A stretch of DNA of 64,000 nt from the NCBI RefSeq assembly GCF_001435035.1, contig NZ_AZEU01000134.1:27436-91435 (forward strand). The letters run 5' to 3'. Source of the stretch: Lacticaseibacillus manihotivorans DSM 13343 = JCM 12514. GTDB lineage: Bacteria; Bacillota; Bacilli; Lactobacillales; Lactobacillaceae. The notes under the pieces were generated by a model. It did not search any database. It was given only the letters and a program-made list of their open reading frames with translations, and was not told where the DNA came from. Shown here in pieces: positions 18,275 through 26,566 of the stretch. The position numbers and the translations under genes were made by a program. The stretch's first letter is position 1; each line of letters begins with the position of its first letter.

Positions 18275-18969
18275 ATCAACTAATTAAGGTAACGATCAAC
18301 GGCAAGCACGAACAGGTAGTTTCGGCTCGCGATCTTTACAAGGGGCTCGAAGTGCAACGCCGGTTCAGTGCTTGGGTAGAACAGAACTTTAAGATGTTTT
18401 GCGAGAACGTCGATTTTACAAGTGTACTTACAAGTACGGTTGTTAATAACGGTGCCGAGCGAGAACTTCAGGACTACGCGCTAACAATCGACATGGCGAA
18501 GAACCTAGCCCTCATGAGTAAGACCCAGAAGGGTGCCGAGTACCGAGCCTTCTTGATCGAAGTCGAACGCAAGTGGAATGACCCACAGGAAGTCATCAAA
18601 CGCGGGTACGAGTATCTCAAGGATGAAAACATCCAGCTTAAGGTTGAAAACCGATCGCTCGAAGCTAAGACACAACTCATGGCACCAAAGGCTGCATACT
18701 TCGATGAATTGGTTGAGCGCAACACGCTTACCAATTTCCGCGATACGGCCAAGATGCTTGGCAAGCGTCAGAAGGAATTTATTGATTGGTTACTAGGTCG
18801 CAAATTTGTATACCGAGACAAGCATCACGCTTTGAAGCCTCATGCCGCATACGCGAACTCGTATTTCACCATTAAGGACAACAAACAAGGATACCCGCAA
18901 ACGTTGATTACGCCGACGGGACGGAGCGCATTCAGTATCTTGCTTGGCGATCAGGAGGCAACCAAATGA
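18271..18969 (+). CDS. Phage antirepressor (AntA/AntB plus KilA-C type)
   Basis: 232 residues. The N-terminal part (VSARDLYKGLEVQRRFSAW, CENVDFTS, YALTIDMAKNLALMSKT) is the AntA/AntB antirepressor domain. The C-terminal part (FRDTAKMLGKRQKEFIDWLL...LITPTGRSAF) is the KilA-C/ANT domain. A helical linker of charged residues joins them. Such proteins inactivate CI-type repressors and favour lytic growth. Its start overlaps the Cro-like gene (ATGA). Confidence 0.92.
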   Translation: MNQLIKVTINGKHEQVVSARDLYKGLEVQRRFSAWVEQNFKMFCENVDFTSVLTSTVVNNGAERELQDYALTIDMAKNLALMSKTQKGAEYRAFLIEVERKWNDPQEVIKRGYEYLKDENIQLKVENRSLEAKTQLMAPKAAYFDELVERNTLTNFRDTAKMLGKRQKEFIDWLLGRKFVYRDKHHALKPHAAYANSYFTIKDNKQGYPQTLITPTGRSAFSILLGDQEATK

Positions 18970-19154
18970 CCAACGAACTCAAACGTGAGCAAGTGGCCTC
19001 ATGGTCGAAACGTAAGCAACTCGACTTCATCATCGAGTGGAGCGGGCGCAGTGCTCAAGCTGTCAACGCAATGTCTGTGTTGATGGACGCCGATACCGTT
19101 GTCGATTGGGTGATGGATGTGGTAGAAGACTTCCAAGGATCTTTGACAATCTAA
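18966..19154 (+). CDS. Small hypothetical phage protein
   Basis: 62 residues, overlapping the antirepressor stop by four bases. Acidic, with a helical centre (SAQAVNAMSVLMDADTVVDWV). Family not recognised. Confidence 0.65.
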   Translation: MTNELKREQVASWSKRKQLDFIIEWSGRSAQAVNAMSVLMDADTVVDWVMDVVEDFQGSLTI

Positions 19155-19221
19155 GTGTACCGCCTGAATTTTGGGATGTCCTTGTAATCTGTACACGCCT
19201 CAACGAGAGGGGGTGAACAAA

Positions 19222-19713
19222 ATGGCAGAAGTAAACATTAAAGCCGCAATGAAGCAAGCAATTGCCCGTAGCGGCCGGCAAAACAAAGAGCTTGCTAAGA
19301 CTATCGGACTATCACCACAAGGTTTGTCTAATTACCTTAACGACCCAAACCGCGACGTTCCAGTTGATCTGGTTGGTCGCTTGGCCCGCGAGCTTGGCGA
19401 CTTGCAGTTTAAATACGAAGTTGGCGATTGGTGGCTGGACTTAGGGCTGGCAATTACCGGCACGACTGTGATACCAATACCAATCGCGCTCAAGGAAGAC
19501 ATGGACGATGAGCAAGACGATCGCGAACAGCTTGACCGTCAAGCTAAGCGTATCTTGCGGAAGCTTCCAGAAGCGTGGTCGAAAGAAGATTTTGATTTCA
19601 TCGTAAAGTACCGCAAGGAATTTAACGAAGAAATCTCATCCGAGCATCTAATGCTTGATGCCTTGGACGACTGGATCAAGCGTGCTGAAATCGCATTACA
19701 GGAGGTGAACTAA
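19222..19713 (+). CDS. XRE-type helix-turn-helix phage regulator
   Basis: 163 residues from ATG 19222 behind GAGAGGGGGTG. An N-terminal helix-turn-helix (AIARSGRQNKELAKTIGLSP) is followed by a segment rich in charged residues (EDMDDEQDDREQLDRQAKR) and a helical C-terminus. It is similar in layout to regulators found early in Lactobacillus phages. The next gene starts directly after its stop. Confidence 0.8.
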   Translation: MAEVNIKAAMKQAIARSGRQNKELAKTIGLSPQGLSNYLNDPNRDVPVDLVGRLARELGDLQFKYEVGDWWLDLGLAITGTTVIPIPIALKEDMDDEQDDREQLDRQAKRILRKLPEAWSKEDFDFIVKYRKEFNEEISSEHLMLDALDDWIKRAEIALQEVN

Positions 19714-20010
19714 ATGGACGTAGCAATCAAGCCGACCGACGATGAGCTTTTCGCATCACTGGTCGCCGAAAAGATGGTCGAGCAAATCAAGCCACTTCTA
19801 CCGGATATGGTCAAGCAAGCTGTTGAAGGTTTCATGCCTCAAAAAGGTCTAAACCGTCAACAAGTTAAAGCGTTGATCAATGTCAAGGACGACATGCTCG
19901 CCAGTGAGATTATCGACCGACCAGATTTCCCAAGTTATCCGTGTGGCACACAGCGTCGCTATTGGCCGCACGCGGTAGACAAGTATCTGACCGAACACAA
20001 TCTTAGCTAG
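19714..20010 (+). CDS. Probable DNA-binding phage protein (DUF771-like)
   Basis: 98 residues. The C-terminal half (LNRQQVKALINVKDD...FPSYPCGTQRRYWPHAVDKYL) looks like an excisionase/MerR-like helix-turn-helix, similar to DUF771 phage proteins. It could serve as excisionase or as a regulator; no direct evidence decides this. Confidence 0.7.
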   Translation: MDVAIKPTDDELFASLVAEKMVEQIKPLLPDMVKQAVEGFMPQKGLNRQQVKALINVKDDMLASEIIDRPDFPSYPCGTQRRYWPHAVDKYLTEHNLS

Positions 20011-20021
20011 GAGGCAGCAGC

Positions 20022-20279
20022 ATGACCGGACTATTTATCACAGTAATGGTGATCCCATTAGGCGGTTGGGCGCTTATCAGTGTTCCGGCAGTCGGCAAGG
20101 CAATGGATCACTTCATCGTATCCCGCCCCAAACTAGCTGAGTTCTTTGGCGGCTGGGACGAAGACACAAAAAAAGCCCCAGCGGGCGCAACCGCGGGGAC
20201 TGAAAACTTGCTTAATAACAATATTTACCCATCCATTGTATCAAATCGGCTGGGAATCCGAAAGGTGGAAACGAAATGA
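20022..20279 (+). CDS. Small hypothetical protein with N-terminal membrane segment
   Basis: 85 residues from ATG behind AGGAGGCAG. The N-terminus is hydrophobic (MTGLFITVMVIPLGGWALISV). The rest is polar and contains a sequence that doubles as a terminator-like hairpin on the other strand (20168-20198). The family is unknown and the C-terminal third looks poorly constrained. Confidence 0.6.
   Translation: MTGLFITVMVIPLGGWALISVPAVGKAMDHFIVSRPKLAEFFGGWDEDTKKAPAGATAGTENLLNNNIYPSIVSNRLGIRKVETK
20168..20198 (-). terminator. Terminator-like hairpin on the minus strand inside a phage gene
   Basis: On the minus strand: CCCCGCGG, a 6-base loop, CCGCTGGGG (one bulged base), then CTTTTTTT. It would end leftward transcription within the early region. 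No minus-strand gene that needs it was seen. Confidence 0.45.
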
Positions 20280-20530
20280 AAAAATCGTATGTATTGGTGG
20301 AAATTGAACGCAAGGACGACGGCATCGCAACCCAGTTGACCGCTGAACACGTTAGCCCTAACGACATGGTGGCAACCGTCGTCGGTATCGTTAATGCGAT
20401 CTCACAAGAAACCGGCGACTCTACTCAAAAGATTTTTGAGAATGCGAAGCGGATGGCGTTGCTCGAAGAAATGTATCAGGGCAATGCATCACCGCTAGAC
20501 ATCCTCAAGGAGGTGCTCAAGCATGGTTGA
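20276..20530 (+). CDS. Small hypothetical phage protein
   Basis: 84 residues, coupled by an ATGA overlap to the previous gene. It starts with a beta-like segment (SYVLVEIERKDDGIATQL) followed by helices. No motif recognised. Confidence 0.65.
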   Translation: MKKSYVLVEIERKDDGIATQLTAEHVSPNDMVATVVGIVNAISQETGDSTQKIFENAKRMALLEEMYQGNASPLDILKEVLKHG

Positions 20531-20621
20531 TTGCTGGCAACCACTATACAATCCCAAGACCGACGAAGAACGTGAGGTAGAACTCGCAAAGGAGGACATT
20601 GATTATGATGCAACCATCTAG
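20523..20621 (+). CDS. Very small phage ORF (32 residues)
   Basis: Starts with ATG 20523 behind AAGGAGGTGC, overlapping the previous stop, and ends inside the start region of the Gam gene. The product starts MVDCWQPLYNPKTDEEREV. The good ribosome binding site and tight packing support translation; function unknown. Confidence 0.5.
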   Translation: MVDCWQPLYNPKTDEEREVELAKEDIDYDATI

Positions 20622-21222
20622 CACCACTGAACCTACTTTCAATCCTGAACAATCCGAATTTGACAAGATTCGCGAAGAAATCGACCAATTCGGCGAAGCG
20701 AAGCAAGGCTTCGTAACCGACGAAGGTAAAGCCGGTTGGGCGTTTCGTGAAATGGCTAAGATCGCCCGTGAAAATCAAAAGACACGCGATCAAGCTGAGA
20801 TGGCTATCAAACAAATTGAAGACTGGCGCGATGCAAAGGTCGGGAAAAACGATTCGTTTTACTCCTATCTTGAGCATGAATTGCTGGCTTACTCAGAAAA
20901 TCAACGCCAAAAAGACCCGAAATATCGCCTAGATACTCCATTTGGCAAAGTTACTATTCGCACCACTAAGACGCCAAAAGCAAAGATCACTGATGCGACT
21001 CAAGTGTTAAACTTCGTCAAAGCTAACTGGAATCCACATGTGCAAGACGAAGTTATCAAACGCACGGAAAAAGTCGGCATCACTGATCTAAAGCCATTTA
21101 TCAATATCGCTAAAGGCAAAGTTTTTGATGAAGATGGTGAAATGATTCCGGGTGTTGAAGTTGTGCCTGCTGGCGTTGAATCATCAACCGTTAAGCCGAC
21201 ACCGATCACGGAGGTACTGTAA
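20605..21222 (+). CDS. gam: Gam-family host-nuclease inhibitor
   Basis: About 205 residues from ATG 20605 behind AAAGGAGGAC; ATG 20608 is an alternative. The layout matches Gam-like phage proteins (long helices AEMAIKQIEDWRDAK, then YRLDTPFGKVTIRTTK), which protect linear DNA ends from host RecBCD/AddAB. It is followed directly by ERF recombinase and SSB, the common Gam-ERF-SSB recombination module. Confidence 0.82.
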   Translation: MMQPSSTTEPTFNPEQSEFDKIREEIDQFGEAKQGFVTDEGKAGWAFREMAKIARENQKTRDQAEMAIKQIEDWRDAKVGKNDSFYSYLEHELLAYSENQRQKDPKYRLDTPFGKVTIRTTKTPKAKITDATQVLNFVKANWNPHVQDEVIKRTEKVGITDLKPFINIAKGKVFDEDGEMIPGVEVVPAGVESSTVKPTPITEVL

Positions 21223-22016
21223 TGGATCAGCCAAATGATAATCAAAGCTTCGAAACGTCCATGCCATCAGAAGAATTAGTAAAAGGATTGGCAAAGTTTC
21301 GGGAACAGCTCGAACAACCTGAAAAGTCTCGCGAAGTCAATACAGGCAAGTACACGTATCGTTATGCGACCTTGAATGACGTCATTAATGCCATTGATCA
21401 CGCAATTAAAGGCACGGGGCTTTCATACCTGCAATTTCAATCAGTCGATAATCGGATGGTCAAGGTTCGCACAATCATCGTGTCCGCCGGTGATCGATTA
21501 GATACCGGTGTGGTTGAAATGGCGGCGGGTGGTAATCCGCAAGCTGTAGGATCGGCAATCACGTATGCGCGACGTTACTCGCTGTCTACCGCTTTTGGGA
21601 TTGCTCCTGACGAAGACGACGATGGGCGCGCTGCCGAAAACTCATTCGATCAAGTGCAACAACGTGGCAACCAAAATTACCAGAACAATCGGAATAACGC
21701 TCAGTCAAGCAGCCAAGAGCGAACCTACCCGCAACAGCGGCAACAAGCTCCAAGCCAACAATCACAGAACCAAGCGCCTCAGCAACAGCAAGCTCCGCTT
21801 AAGAGCACCGACCACCCTGCACAGCCCGAGTCAATCAAAAAGTTTCAAGATCGCGTTGATACTTGGGCAAAACAGCAAGGTACGGACGCAAAAGCCGTCA
21901 TGGGAATTCTATTCTCTGCTGGTAACGTTAAATTTCAAAGCTGGAAAGACTGTACCGTTGGCCAACTTTTTGAGCTCAATATGCAAATGCAGAAGCTTGA
22001 AGGAGGTAACCAATGA
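21222..22016 (+). CDS. erf: ERF-family single-strand annealing recombinase
   Basis: 264 residues. The conserved ERF core is residues ~15-140 (YTYRYATLNDVINAIDHAIKG, GNPQAVGSAITYARRYSLS, FGIAPDEDDDG). A Gln/Asn-rich low-complexity linker (~150-205) precedes a C-terminal domain. It promotes annealing of complementary single strands during phage recombination. The start overlaps the Gam stop by one base and its own stop overlaps ssb. Confidence 0.93.
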   Translation: MDQPNDNQSFETSMPSEELVKGLAKFREQLEQPEKSREVNTGKYTYRYATLNDVINAIDHAIKGTGLSYLQFQSVDNRMVKVRTIIVSAGDRLDTGVVEMAAGGNPQAVGSAITYARRYSLSTAFGIAPDEDDDGRAAENSFDQVQQRGNQNYQNNRNNAQSSSQERTYPQQRQQAPSQQSQNQAPQQQQAPLKSTDHPAQPESIKKFQDRVDTWAKQQGTDAKAVMGILFSAGNVKFQSWKDCTVGQLFELNMQMQKLEGGNQ

Positions 22017-22492
22017 TCAACAGCGTTTCATTAACAGGCCGCTTAACTCGTGATATTGAACTCAAATACACTCAAAGCGGAATTGCTGTGGGTAGTTTCA
22101 TCATAGCCGTGGATCGGCAATTTAGCGGTGCTAATGGCCAACGTGAAAGCGACTTTATCAGTTGTCGGATTTGGCGTAAGAGTGCCGAAAATCTTTCCAA
22201 CTTTACCCATAAGGGCTCGTTAATCGGTGTCATGGGACACATCCAAACGGGTCAATACACCAATCAACAGGGTCAAACCGTTTATACAACAGACCTTATC
22301 GTTGAGAACTTCGCATTATTGGAGCCTAGATCAACGACGGACTATCGCCAACAAGGAACTCAAACTCAGCAAGGCTATCAGCATCCGCCGCAACAGCAAC
22401 AAAACGGCGATCACCAGCAACCACCGGCGGATGATCCGTTTGCAAATAATGGGCAGCCAGTCGACATCAGCGATGATGACCTTCCATTCTAG
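22013..22492 (+). CDS. ssb: Single-stranded DNA-binding protein
   Basis: 159 residues. OB-fold core (NSVSLTGRLTRDIELKYTQSG, FISCRIWRKSAENL), a Gln-rich linker, and the acidic interaction tail ending DDDLPF. It is coupled to erf by an ATGA overlap. It coats single-stranded DNA during phage replication and recombination. Confidence 0.96.
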   Translation: MINSVSLTGRLTRDIELKYTQSGIAVGSFIIAVDRQFSGANGQRESDFISCRIWRKSAENLSNFTHKGSLIGVMGHIQTGQYTNQQGQTVYTTDLIVENFALLEPRSTTDYRQQGTQTQQGYQHPPQQQQNGDHQQPPADDPFANNGQPVDISDDDLPF

Positions 22493-22545
22493 TGAGGTAA
22501 CAGCATGAGCATGATACGTGATAGCGGGTAAGGAGGTGCTTGCGT

Positions 22546-23487
22546 GTGAGTACTAGCTACTTTTCGCACGACAGCAACGCCCGCAACGATGAGAAATTAA
22601 TTAGGCTTCGCATGAAGCACGGCGCCGCCGGTTACGGTGTGTTCTTTATGTTATTGGAACGTCTCAGGGACGAGGCGAACTATACGAGTATCAAAGATTA
22701 TAACGTCATAGCCTTTGACCTTCGCGTAGACGCCAGCTTGATAAAAGATGTGGTTGAGAACTTCGGGTTATTTGCCTTTACCGATGATGGTAAGTGTTTC
22801 TACTCCGAATCATTCAATGCTCGCATGTCCCTGATGGATGCCGCCAAAAATAAACGAGCCGCCGCCGGCAAGAAAGGCGCTGCTAAGCGTTGGGGTAACG
22901 ATGCTATAGCAAAGCCATCCGAAAATAATAGCAATGCTATAGCAAAGCCAAGCGAATCTGATGGCAATAAAACTAATAAAACTAAACTAAATAAAAATAA
23001 AACAAATACTACTCGTCAGAAGTCCGCTTCGCGTACCTTCGCCGAGGATAGCGAGGAATATAAATCTGCCTTGCATCTTTGGGGACGCATCGAAACCAAC
23101 AACCCCGATGCTAAGGCGCCCGACTTGCAGAAGTGGGCTGATGAGCTACGCCTCATGCACGAACGGGATGAACGCCCTTGGGACAAAATCGGTCGCATGA
23201 TCGATTGGTGCCAAGACGACGATTTCTGGCAGGCTAATATTCTTTCACCGGTTAAGCTACGCAAGCAGTATGACCAGATGGCAGCTAAGGCTAACGCGAA
23301 TGCTAAGCAAGTTAAACAGCAAAGCTATGGGCGTCCACGTCGCCAAGAGGACAATCCAGCTTGGATGCAACCGGGGTACACCCCTGAATCTAAGCCTGCG
23401 ACACCAGAAGCCAAGGCAAGTATTAACGCCGGGCTAGATCAGCTAAAAGCGATGAGGGAGGCGAAAGCTAATGCAAGCACCGACTAA
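22546..23487 (+). CDS. Phage replication initiation protein (DUF4373 / Lin1244-Lin1753 type)
   Basis: About 313 residues starting at GTG 22546 behind AAGGAGG (TTG 22540 is possible). The N-terminus (YFSHDSNARNDEKLIRLRMKHGAAGYGVFFML) is the Lin1244/Lin1753-like winged-helix domain. A lysine/asparagine-rich linker follows, then a C-terminal domain (AEDSEEYKSALHLWGRI...MIDWCQDDDFW) typical of replisome organisers that recruit helicase. No phage helicase is encoded nearby, so the host helicase is probably used. Confidence 0.85.
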   Translation: MSTSYFSHDSNARNDEKLIRLRMKHGAAGYGVFFMLLERLRDEANYTSIKDYNVIAFDLRVDASLIKDVVENFGLFAFTDDGKCFYSESFNARMSLMDAAKNKRAAAGKKGAAKRWGNDAIAKPSENNSNAIAKPSESDGNKTNKTKLNKNKTNTTRQKSASRTFAEDSEEYKSALHLWGRIETNNPDAKAPDLQKWADELRLMHERDERPWDKIGRMIDWCQDDDFWQANILSPVKLRKQYDQMAAKANANAKQVKQQSYGRPRRQEDNPAWMQPGYTPESKPATPEAKASINAGLDQLKAMREAKANASTD

Positions 23488-23746
23488 GGCGCAAGAGCAG
23501 CGTTGGGCGCGTGTCTTGAGCTACCTCATGTGGATGCACGCCAGTTGGCAATCGCCAACAATTCGTGAGATTGGCGCATACATGGGCTGGAGTTCTACCA
23601 GCACCACGTTTAGACACCTCACCGCGATGCTCGAACACGATTTGATCGCCCACATTCCCGACAGTCCGCGCACCTATCGCGTGACTGACAAGGGACTGGA
23701 GCTGTTAAACAAAAATGGAGGAATCAAAATTGATAGACAAGCGTGA
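23471..23746 (+). CDS. LexA-like winged-helix DNA-binding protein
   Basis: 91 residues, overlapping the replication gene by 17 bases. The fold resembles the LexA N-terminal DNA-binding domain (QRWARVLSYLMWMHASWQSPTIREIGAYMG, then STFRHLTAMLEHDLIAH). There is no peptidase domain. A likely regulator of early genes. Confidence 0.75.
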   Translation: MQAPTKAQEQRWARVLSYLMWMHASWQSPTIREIGAYMGWSSTSTTFRHLTAMLEHDLIAHIPDSPRTYRVTDKGLELLNKNGGIKIDRQA

Positions 23747-24185
23747 ACGTTGTGCACTAGCACTTCAAGCATTTAAACAACACACCGGCATGAGCCAGCT
23801 AAAAATGGCTCAACAATTTCACGTCGGGCATAGCGTTATTTCGACGCTTATGCACGCCCGTATGGGAGTTTCAATCAAGACTGTAGAAATGGTAACAACA
23901 CAGTGCGAACGCGCTCAATACGCCAATCTAGACAACGCCCGTGAGCGGATTCGTAACTACATCGACGATCATGCGCCGCTTCCAGATAGCCCGTACACAG
24001 TCGCAGACTTCGCCAGAGCCATCGGCGAGCCTGCCAGAATGATTGATGACTTTTTGAGCGATGACGAAAAACGGATGTATAAATTGCCGCTTCCAGCACT
24101 ACATGTAAGTTGTAGCCTGCTTGGCATCAACTACACAAAGCTTATCAGCCCGCTTACAGCCGCAGATTACGTGGTTACGGCATGA
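23730..24185 (+). CDS. Helix-turn-helix phage protein with a C-terminal domain duplicated nearby
   Basis: About 151 residues from TTG 23730, 9 bases after GGAGG; ATG 23715 is in frame but has no binding site of its own. The N-terminus looks like a helix-turn-helix (SQLKMAQQFHVGHSVISTLM). The C-terminal ~85 residues (RERIRNYIDDH...LLGINYTKLISPLTAADY) are paralogous to the 83-residue protein encoded at 24601. Function unknown. Confidence 0.7.
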   Translation: MIDKRERCALALQAFKQHTGMSQLKMAQQFHVGHSVISTLMHARMGVSIKTVEMVTTQCERAQYANLDNARERIRNYIDDHAPLPDSPYTVADFARAIGEPARMIDDFLSDDEKRMYKLPLPALHVSCSLLGINYTKLISPLTAADYVVTA

Positions 24186-24574
24186 GAGGGTATAAACCTA
24201 TCCGATGCGCAAGCAAGTACCACGCACGCCCAGCCTATGCGTCTGACGGAACCAAGTGTGCCAGCCAGGCTGAGGCGAAGTATTACGACCACTTGCTATT
24301 CACACACGCGGACTTCAAGTTTCAACAGCGATTCGAGATTGTGCCGAAATTTGCCTGCAACGGGAAGCGATATGCCCATCGCGTCTACACACCTGATTTT
24401 GTGATCTACGAAGATTACAAAATAGTCAAGGTGGTGGACGTCAAGGGCGGTAACGCGACTATGACGGCCGATGCACGGCTTCGCATGATGATGTTCATGT
24501 GGAAGTATGACACGCCGGTCACGATCGCAGAATATGATTCAAGGTCAGGTCTGTTCGTGGAGAAACAGGCGTAA
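24182..24574 (+). CDS. DUF1064 phage nuclease-like protein
   Basis: 130 residues, coupled by an ATGA overlap. It shows the DUF1064 pattern: CASQAEAKYYDHLL with a catalytic-type Glu, RVYTPDFVIYED with Asp, and VVDVKGG, together a PD-(D/E)xK nuclease arrangement. It is found in the replication region of many Firmicutes phages, possibly as a Holliday-junction or other structure-specific endonuclease. Confidence 0.82.
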   Translation: MRGYKPIRCASKYHARPAYASDGTKCASQAEAKYYDHLLFTHADFKFQQRFEIVPKFACNGKRYAHRVYTPDFVIYEDYKIVKVVDVKGGNATMTADARLRMMMFMWKYDTPVTIAEYDSRSGLFVEKQA

Positions 24575-24600
24575 TCGTGAAATAGAAAGGACTGAAATAA

Positions 24601-24852
24601 ATGCCAGCTACACAAAGCGGTCTCAAGTTTGATTATGCAAGAGCACGAATTCAGAACTATTTAGATGATCATGAGATTACTCGCGAGGATTTCTCAGATG
24701 AAATTCTCGTGAAGTATCCGACATTTAACAACTTCATGGCAGACGATAGCCGAAAGTTGGCGATTACAGCGCTTGCCAAGTCCGCCCAAACCATGGGAAT
24801 CACTTACGAAAAATTAATCAGTCCACTGGGACCGGAGGATTATACGCTATGA
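24601..24852 (+). CDS. Small phage protein, paralogue of the C-terminal domain at 23730-24185
   Basis: 83 residues. RARIQNYLDDH and MGITYEKLISPLGPEDY closely match RERIRNYIDDH and LGINYTKLISPLTAADY of the upstream protein. It lacks the helix-turn-helix, so it may be a stand-alone copy of a multimerisation or partner-binding domain. It overlaps the methyltransferase start by four bases. Confidence 0.7.
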   Translation: MPATQSGLKFDYARARIQNYLDDHEITREDFSDEILVKYPTFNNFMADDSRKLAITALAKSAQTMGITYEKLISPLGPEDYTL

Positions 24853-25604
24853 AAGAAAAGTGCGAGCTCTACAACGACCACTTTCAGAACTTTAAGCGAT
24901 ACGGTATTCCAAAGGCACAGCTTGTAATTGCCGACATTCCTTACAACATCGGGAACAACGCCTACGGGTCAAATCCAACTTGGTATGTTGGTGGGAACGA
25001 TAAAAATGGCACTAGTGACAAGGCTGGCAAGACGTTCTTCGATACAGACGTTGATTTCCGCGTTGCCGAGTTCATGCACTTTTGCAGTCACATGCTAGTC
25101 AAGGAACCCAAAGAGCGCGGGAAGGCACCAGCAATGATCGTGTTTTGCGCATTCCAACAGATGCAGATGGTTATCGAATATGGGAAGAAATACGGGTTCA
25201 AACACAGTTTTCCGCTGATATTCATCAAAAACCAGTCGGCACAGGCTCTGAAAGCCAACATGAGGATCGTGGGCGCTACCGAGTACGCCGTGGTCTTATA
25301 CCGCGACAAGTTACCGAAGTTCAACAATGATGGGCAGATGGTATTCAACTGGTTCCGGTGGGAGACGGACGGTACCTATCCGAAGATTCATCCCACGCAG
25401 AAGCCTATCCCAGTACTGAAACGGTTGATCGAGTTGTTCACCGATCCGGGTGACGTTGTGATCGATCCGTGCGCTGGTAGTGGATCTACGCTAAGAGCAG
25501 CTGCGGAGCTAGGCAGATCTTGTTTTGGGTTTGAAATTAAGAAGGATATGTACAGGCTGGCAAAAGAGAAAATGATCAGCACCATGTCTTTGGCGCTTTT
25601 GTAA
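24849..25604 (+). CDS. Phage DNA methyltransferase (N6-adenine/N4-cytosine, beta class)
   Basis: 251 residues. Motif IV reads DIPY (residues 29-32) instead of the usual DPPY or SPPY, and the SAM-binding motif DPCAGSGSTL lies in the C-terminal third, so the motif order is IV...I (beta-like). HPTQKPIPVLKRLIE is also typical. No restriction endonuclease is adjacent, so it is an orphan enzyme, probably protecting phage DNA from host restriction. The Ile in motif IV is unusual and could affect target or activity. Confidence 0.88.
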   Translation: MKEKCELYNDHFQNFKRYGIPKAQLVIADIPYNIGNNAYGSNPTWYVGGNDKNGTSDKAGKTFFDTDVDFRVAEFMHFCSHMLVKEPKERGKAPAMIVFCAFQQMQMVIEYGKKYGFKHSFPLIFIKNQSAQALKANMRIVGATEYAVVLYRDKLPKFNNDGQMVFNWFRWETDGTYPKIHPTQKPIPVLKRLIELFTDPGDVVIDPCAGSGSTLRAAAELGRSCFGFEIKKDMYRLAKEKMISTMSLALL

Positions 25605-25619
25605 GGAGGACTATATGCT

Positions 25620-25811
25620 GTGAAAGCATTTGAAACGATCTTAATGATTATCGCGATGGTCTTAATCGCCATTTCATGCCTCGACATGGTGATTTTTAAC
25701 GGTTGGGTGTTACCTATAACGGGACTGATTATGGCGCTGGTGATGCTTGAATTTGTGCGAATCATCGCAGTGTGGGAGATGAAGGGTAAAGGAGTGGCTA
25801 AGCATGAATGA
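25620..25811 (+). CDS. Small membrane protein
   Basis: 63 residues from GTG 25620 behind AAGGAGGAC. Two hydrophobic helices (ILMIIAMVLIAISCLDMVIF and WVLPITGLIMALVMLEFV). Function unknown. Confidence 0.65.
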   Translation: MKAFETILMIIAMVLIAISCLDMVIFNGWVLPITGLIMALVMLEFVRIIAVWEMKGKGVAKHE

Positions 25812-26376
25812 AGAAGACGTCCGTCAGAAGATGCTAGATATTGTCGGGGATATTTACAATGCGAAGTTCGTTGAGCATGGGCTGAACGGATATACGAAAT
25901 TCGACGGTCATACGTTGGATGAGGCCAAGTACACAATTAACAAGGCATTTGACAGGCTCGAACCCGATCACCCTAAAGTCAAGCTGCCGCGGGAAGTCGG
26001 GGAAGAACTGGATAAGTATAAGCAGCGCGGAAATGAAACCTATGATTTGATATTTGACCTAACGACTTATAGCGAAGAGTTGGAGGAAACTAGCCGTTAT
26101 ATTCCATACGATAGTATGGATCGTGCAGATAGACTAAATGCAGTGATGGACGCTTACCGCTACGGATGGGAAGCTGAGCCGGAAGCTAAGTGGTATGTGA
26201 AAGCGCCGGAAAGCTGGCATAAAGATGAAGACTGCTGGGCCAATATTGAAGATGGTGAGATTGATTTTGCTGAAAAGTGCTGGGCGACCCCGTTCACCCG
26301 CGCCGAACTCAAGCAGTATCACCTAGACAGCGACATCTTTACGCTGGTGCCAGTGGAGGATAGCCATGAAGATTGA
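25804..26376 (+). CDS. DUF1642-like phage protein (copy 1)
   Basis: 190 residues. It follows the DUF1642 outline: a conserved PREVGEELDKYK helix in the middle and a region counting back to AYRYGWEAEPEAKWYVKAPE. This family is common among small accessory genes of lactic acid bacteria phages and has no known function. Three further relatives lie downstream (26859, 27557, 29930). It is coupled by overlap to both neighbours. Confidence 0.72.
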   Translation: MNEEDVRQKMLDIVGDIYNAKFVEHGLNGYTKFDGHTLDEAKYTINKAFDRLEPDHPKVKLPREVGEELDKYKQRGNETYDLIFDLTTYSEELEETSRYIPYDSMDRADRLNAVMDAYRYGWEAEPEAKWYVKAPESWHKDEDCWANIEDGEIDFAEKCWATPFTRAELKQYHLDSDIFTLVPVEDSHED

Positions 26377-26566
26377 AATTACTCACGTCAAGAAATACAA
26401 CGCCGCATGGAATCATGTTATCAGCGTTGACGGCACACCAGTGGCAATTGCTAAGTCGGCAAGGCGCGCTGGACTGATCGCCGCTTATCTCGATGGTGCA
26501 GTTATCGAATTGCATGATGGCACGTTGGTAAAACAACTGGACAAGATTAAGGAGGTATCGAGATGA
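26366..26566 (+). CDS. Small hypothetical phage protein
   Basis: 66 residues (start MKIEITHVKKYNAAWNHV), overlapping both neighbouring genes. Mixed alpha/beta character; family unknown. Confidence 0.6.
   Translation: MKIEITHVKKYNAAWNHVISVDGTPVAIAKSARRAGLIAAYLDGAVIELHDGTLVKQLDKIKEVSR

Noticed and set aside
21565..22053. A 162-residue plus-strand frame across the end of the ERF gene
   Set aside because: Out of frame with erf and ssb, both clear families; its composition reflects the Gln-rich linker of ERF.
22505..22531. Eight-codon ORF between ssb and the replication gene
   Set aside because: Too short to support as a gene; probably chance.
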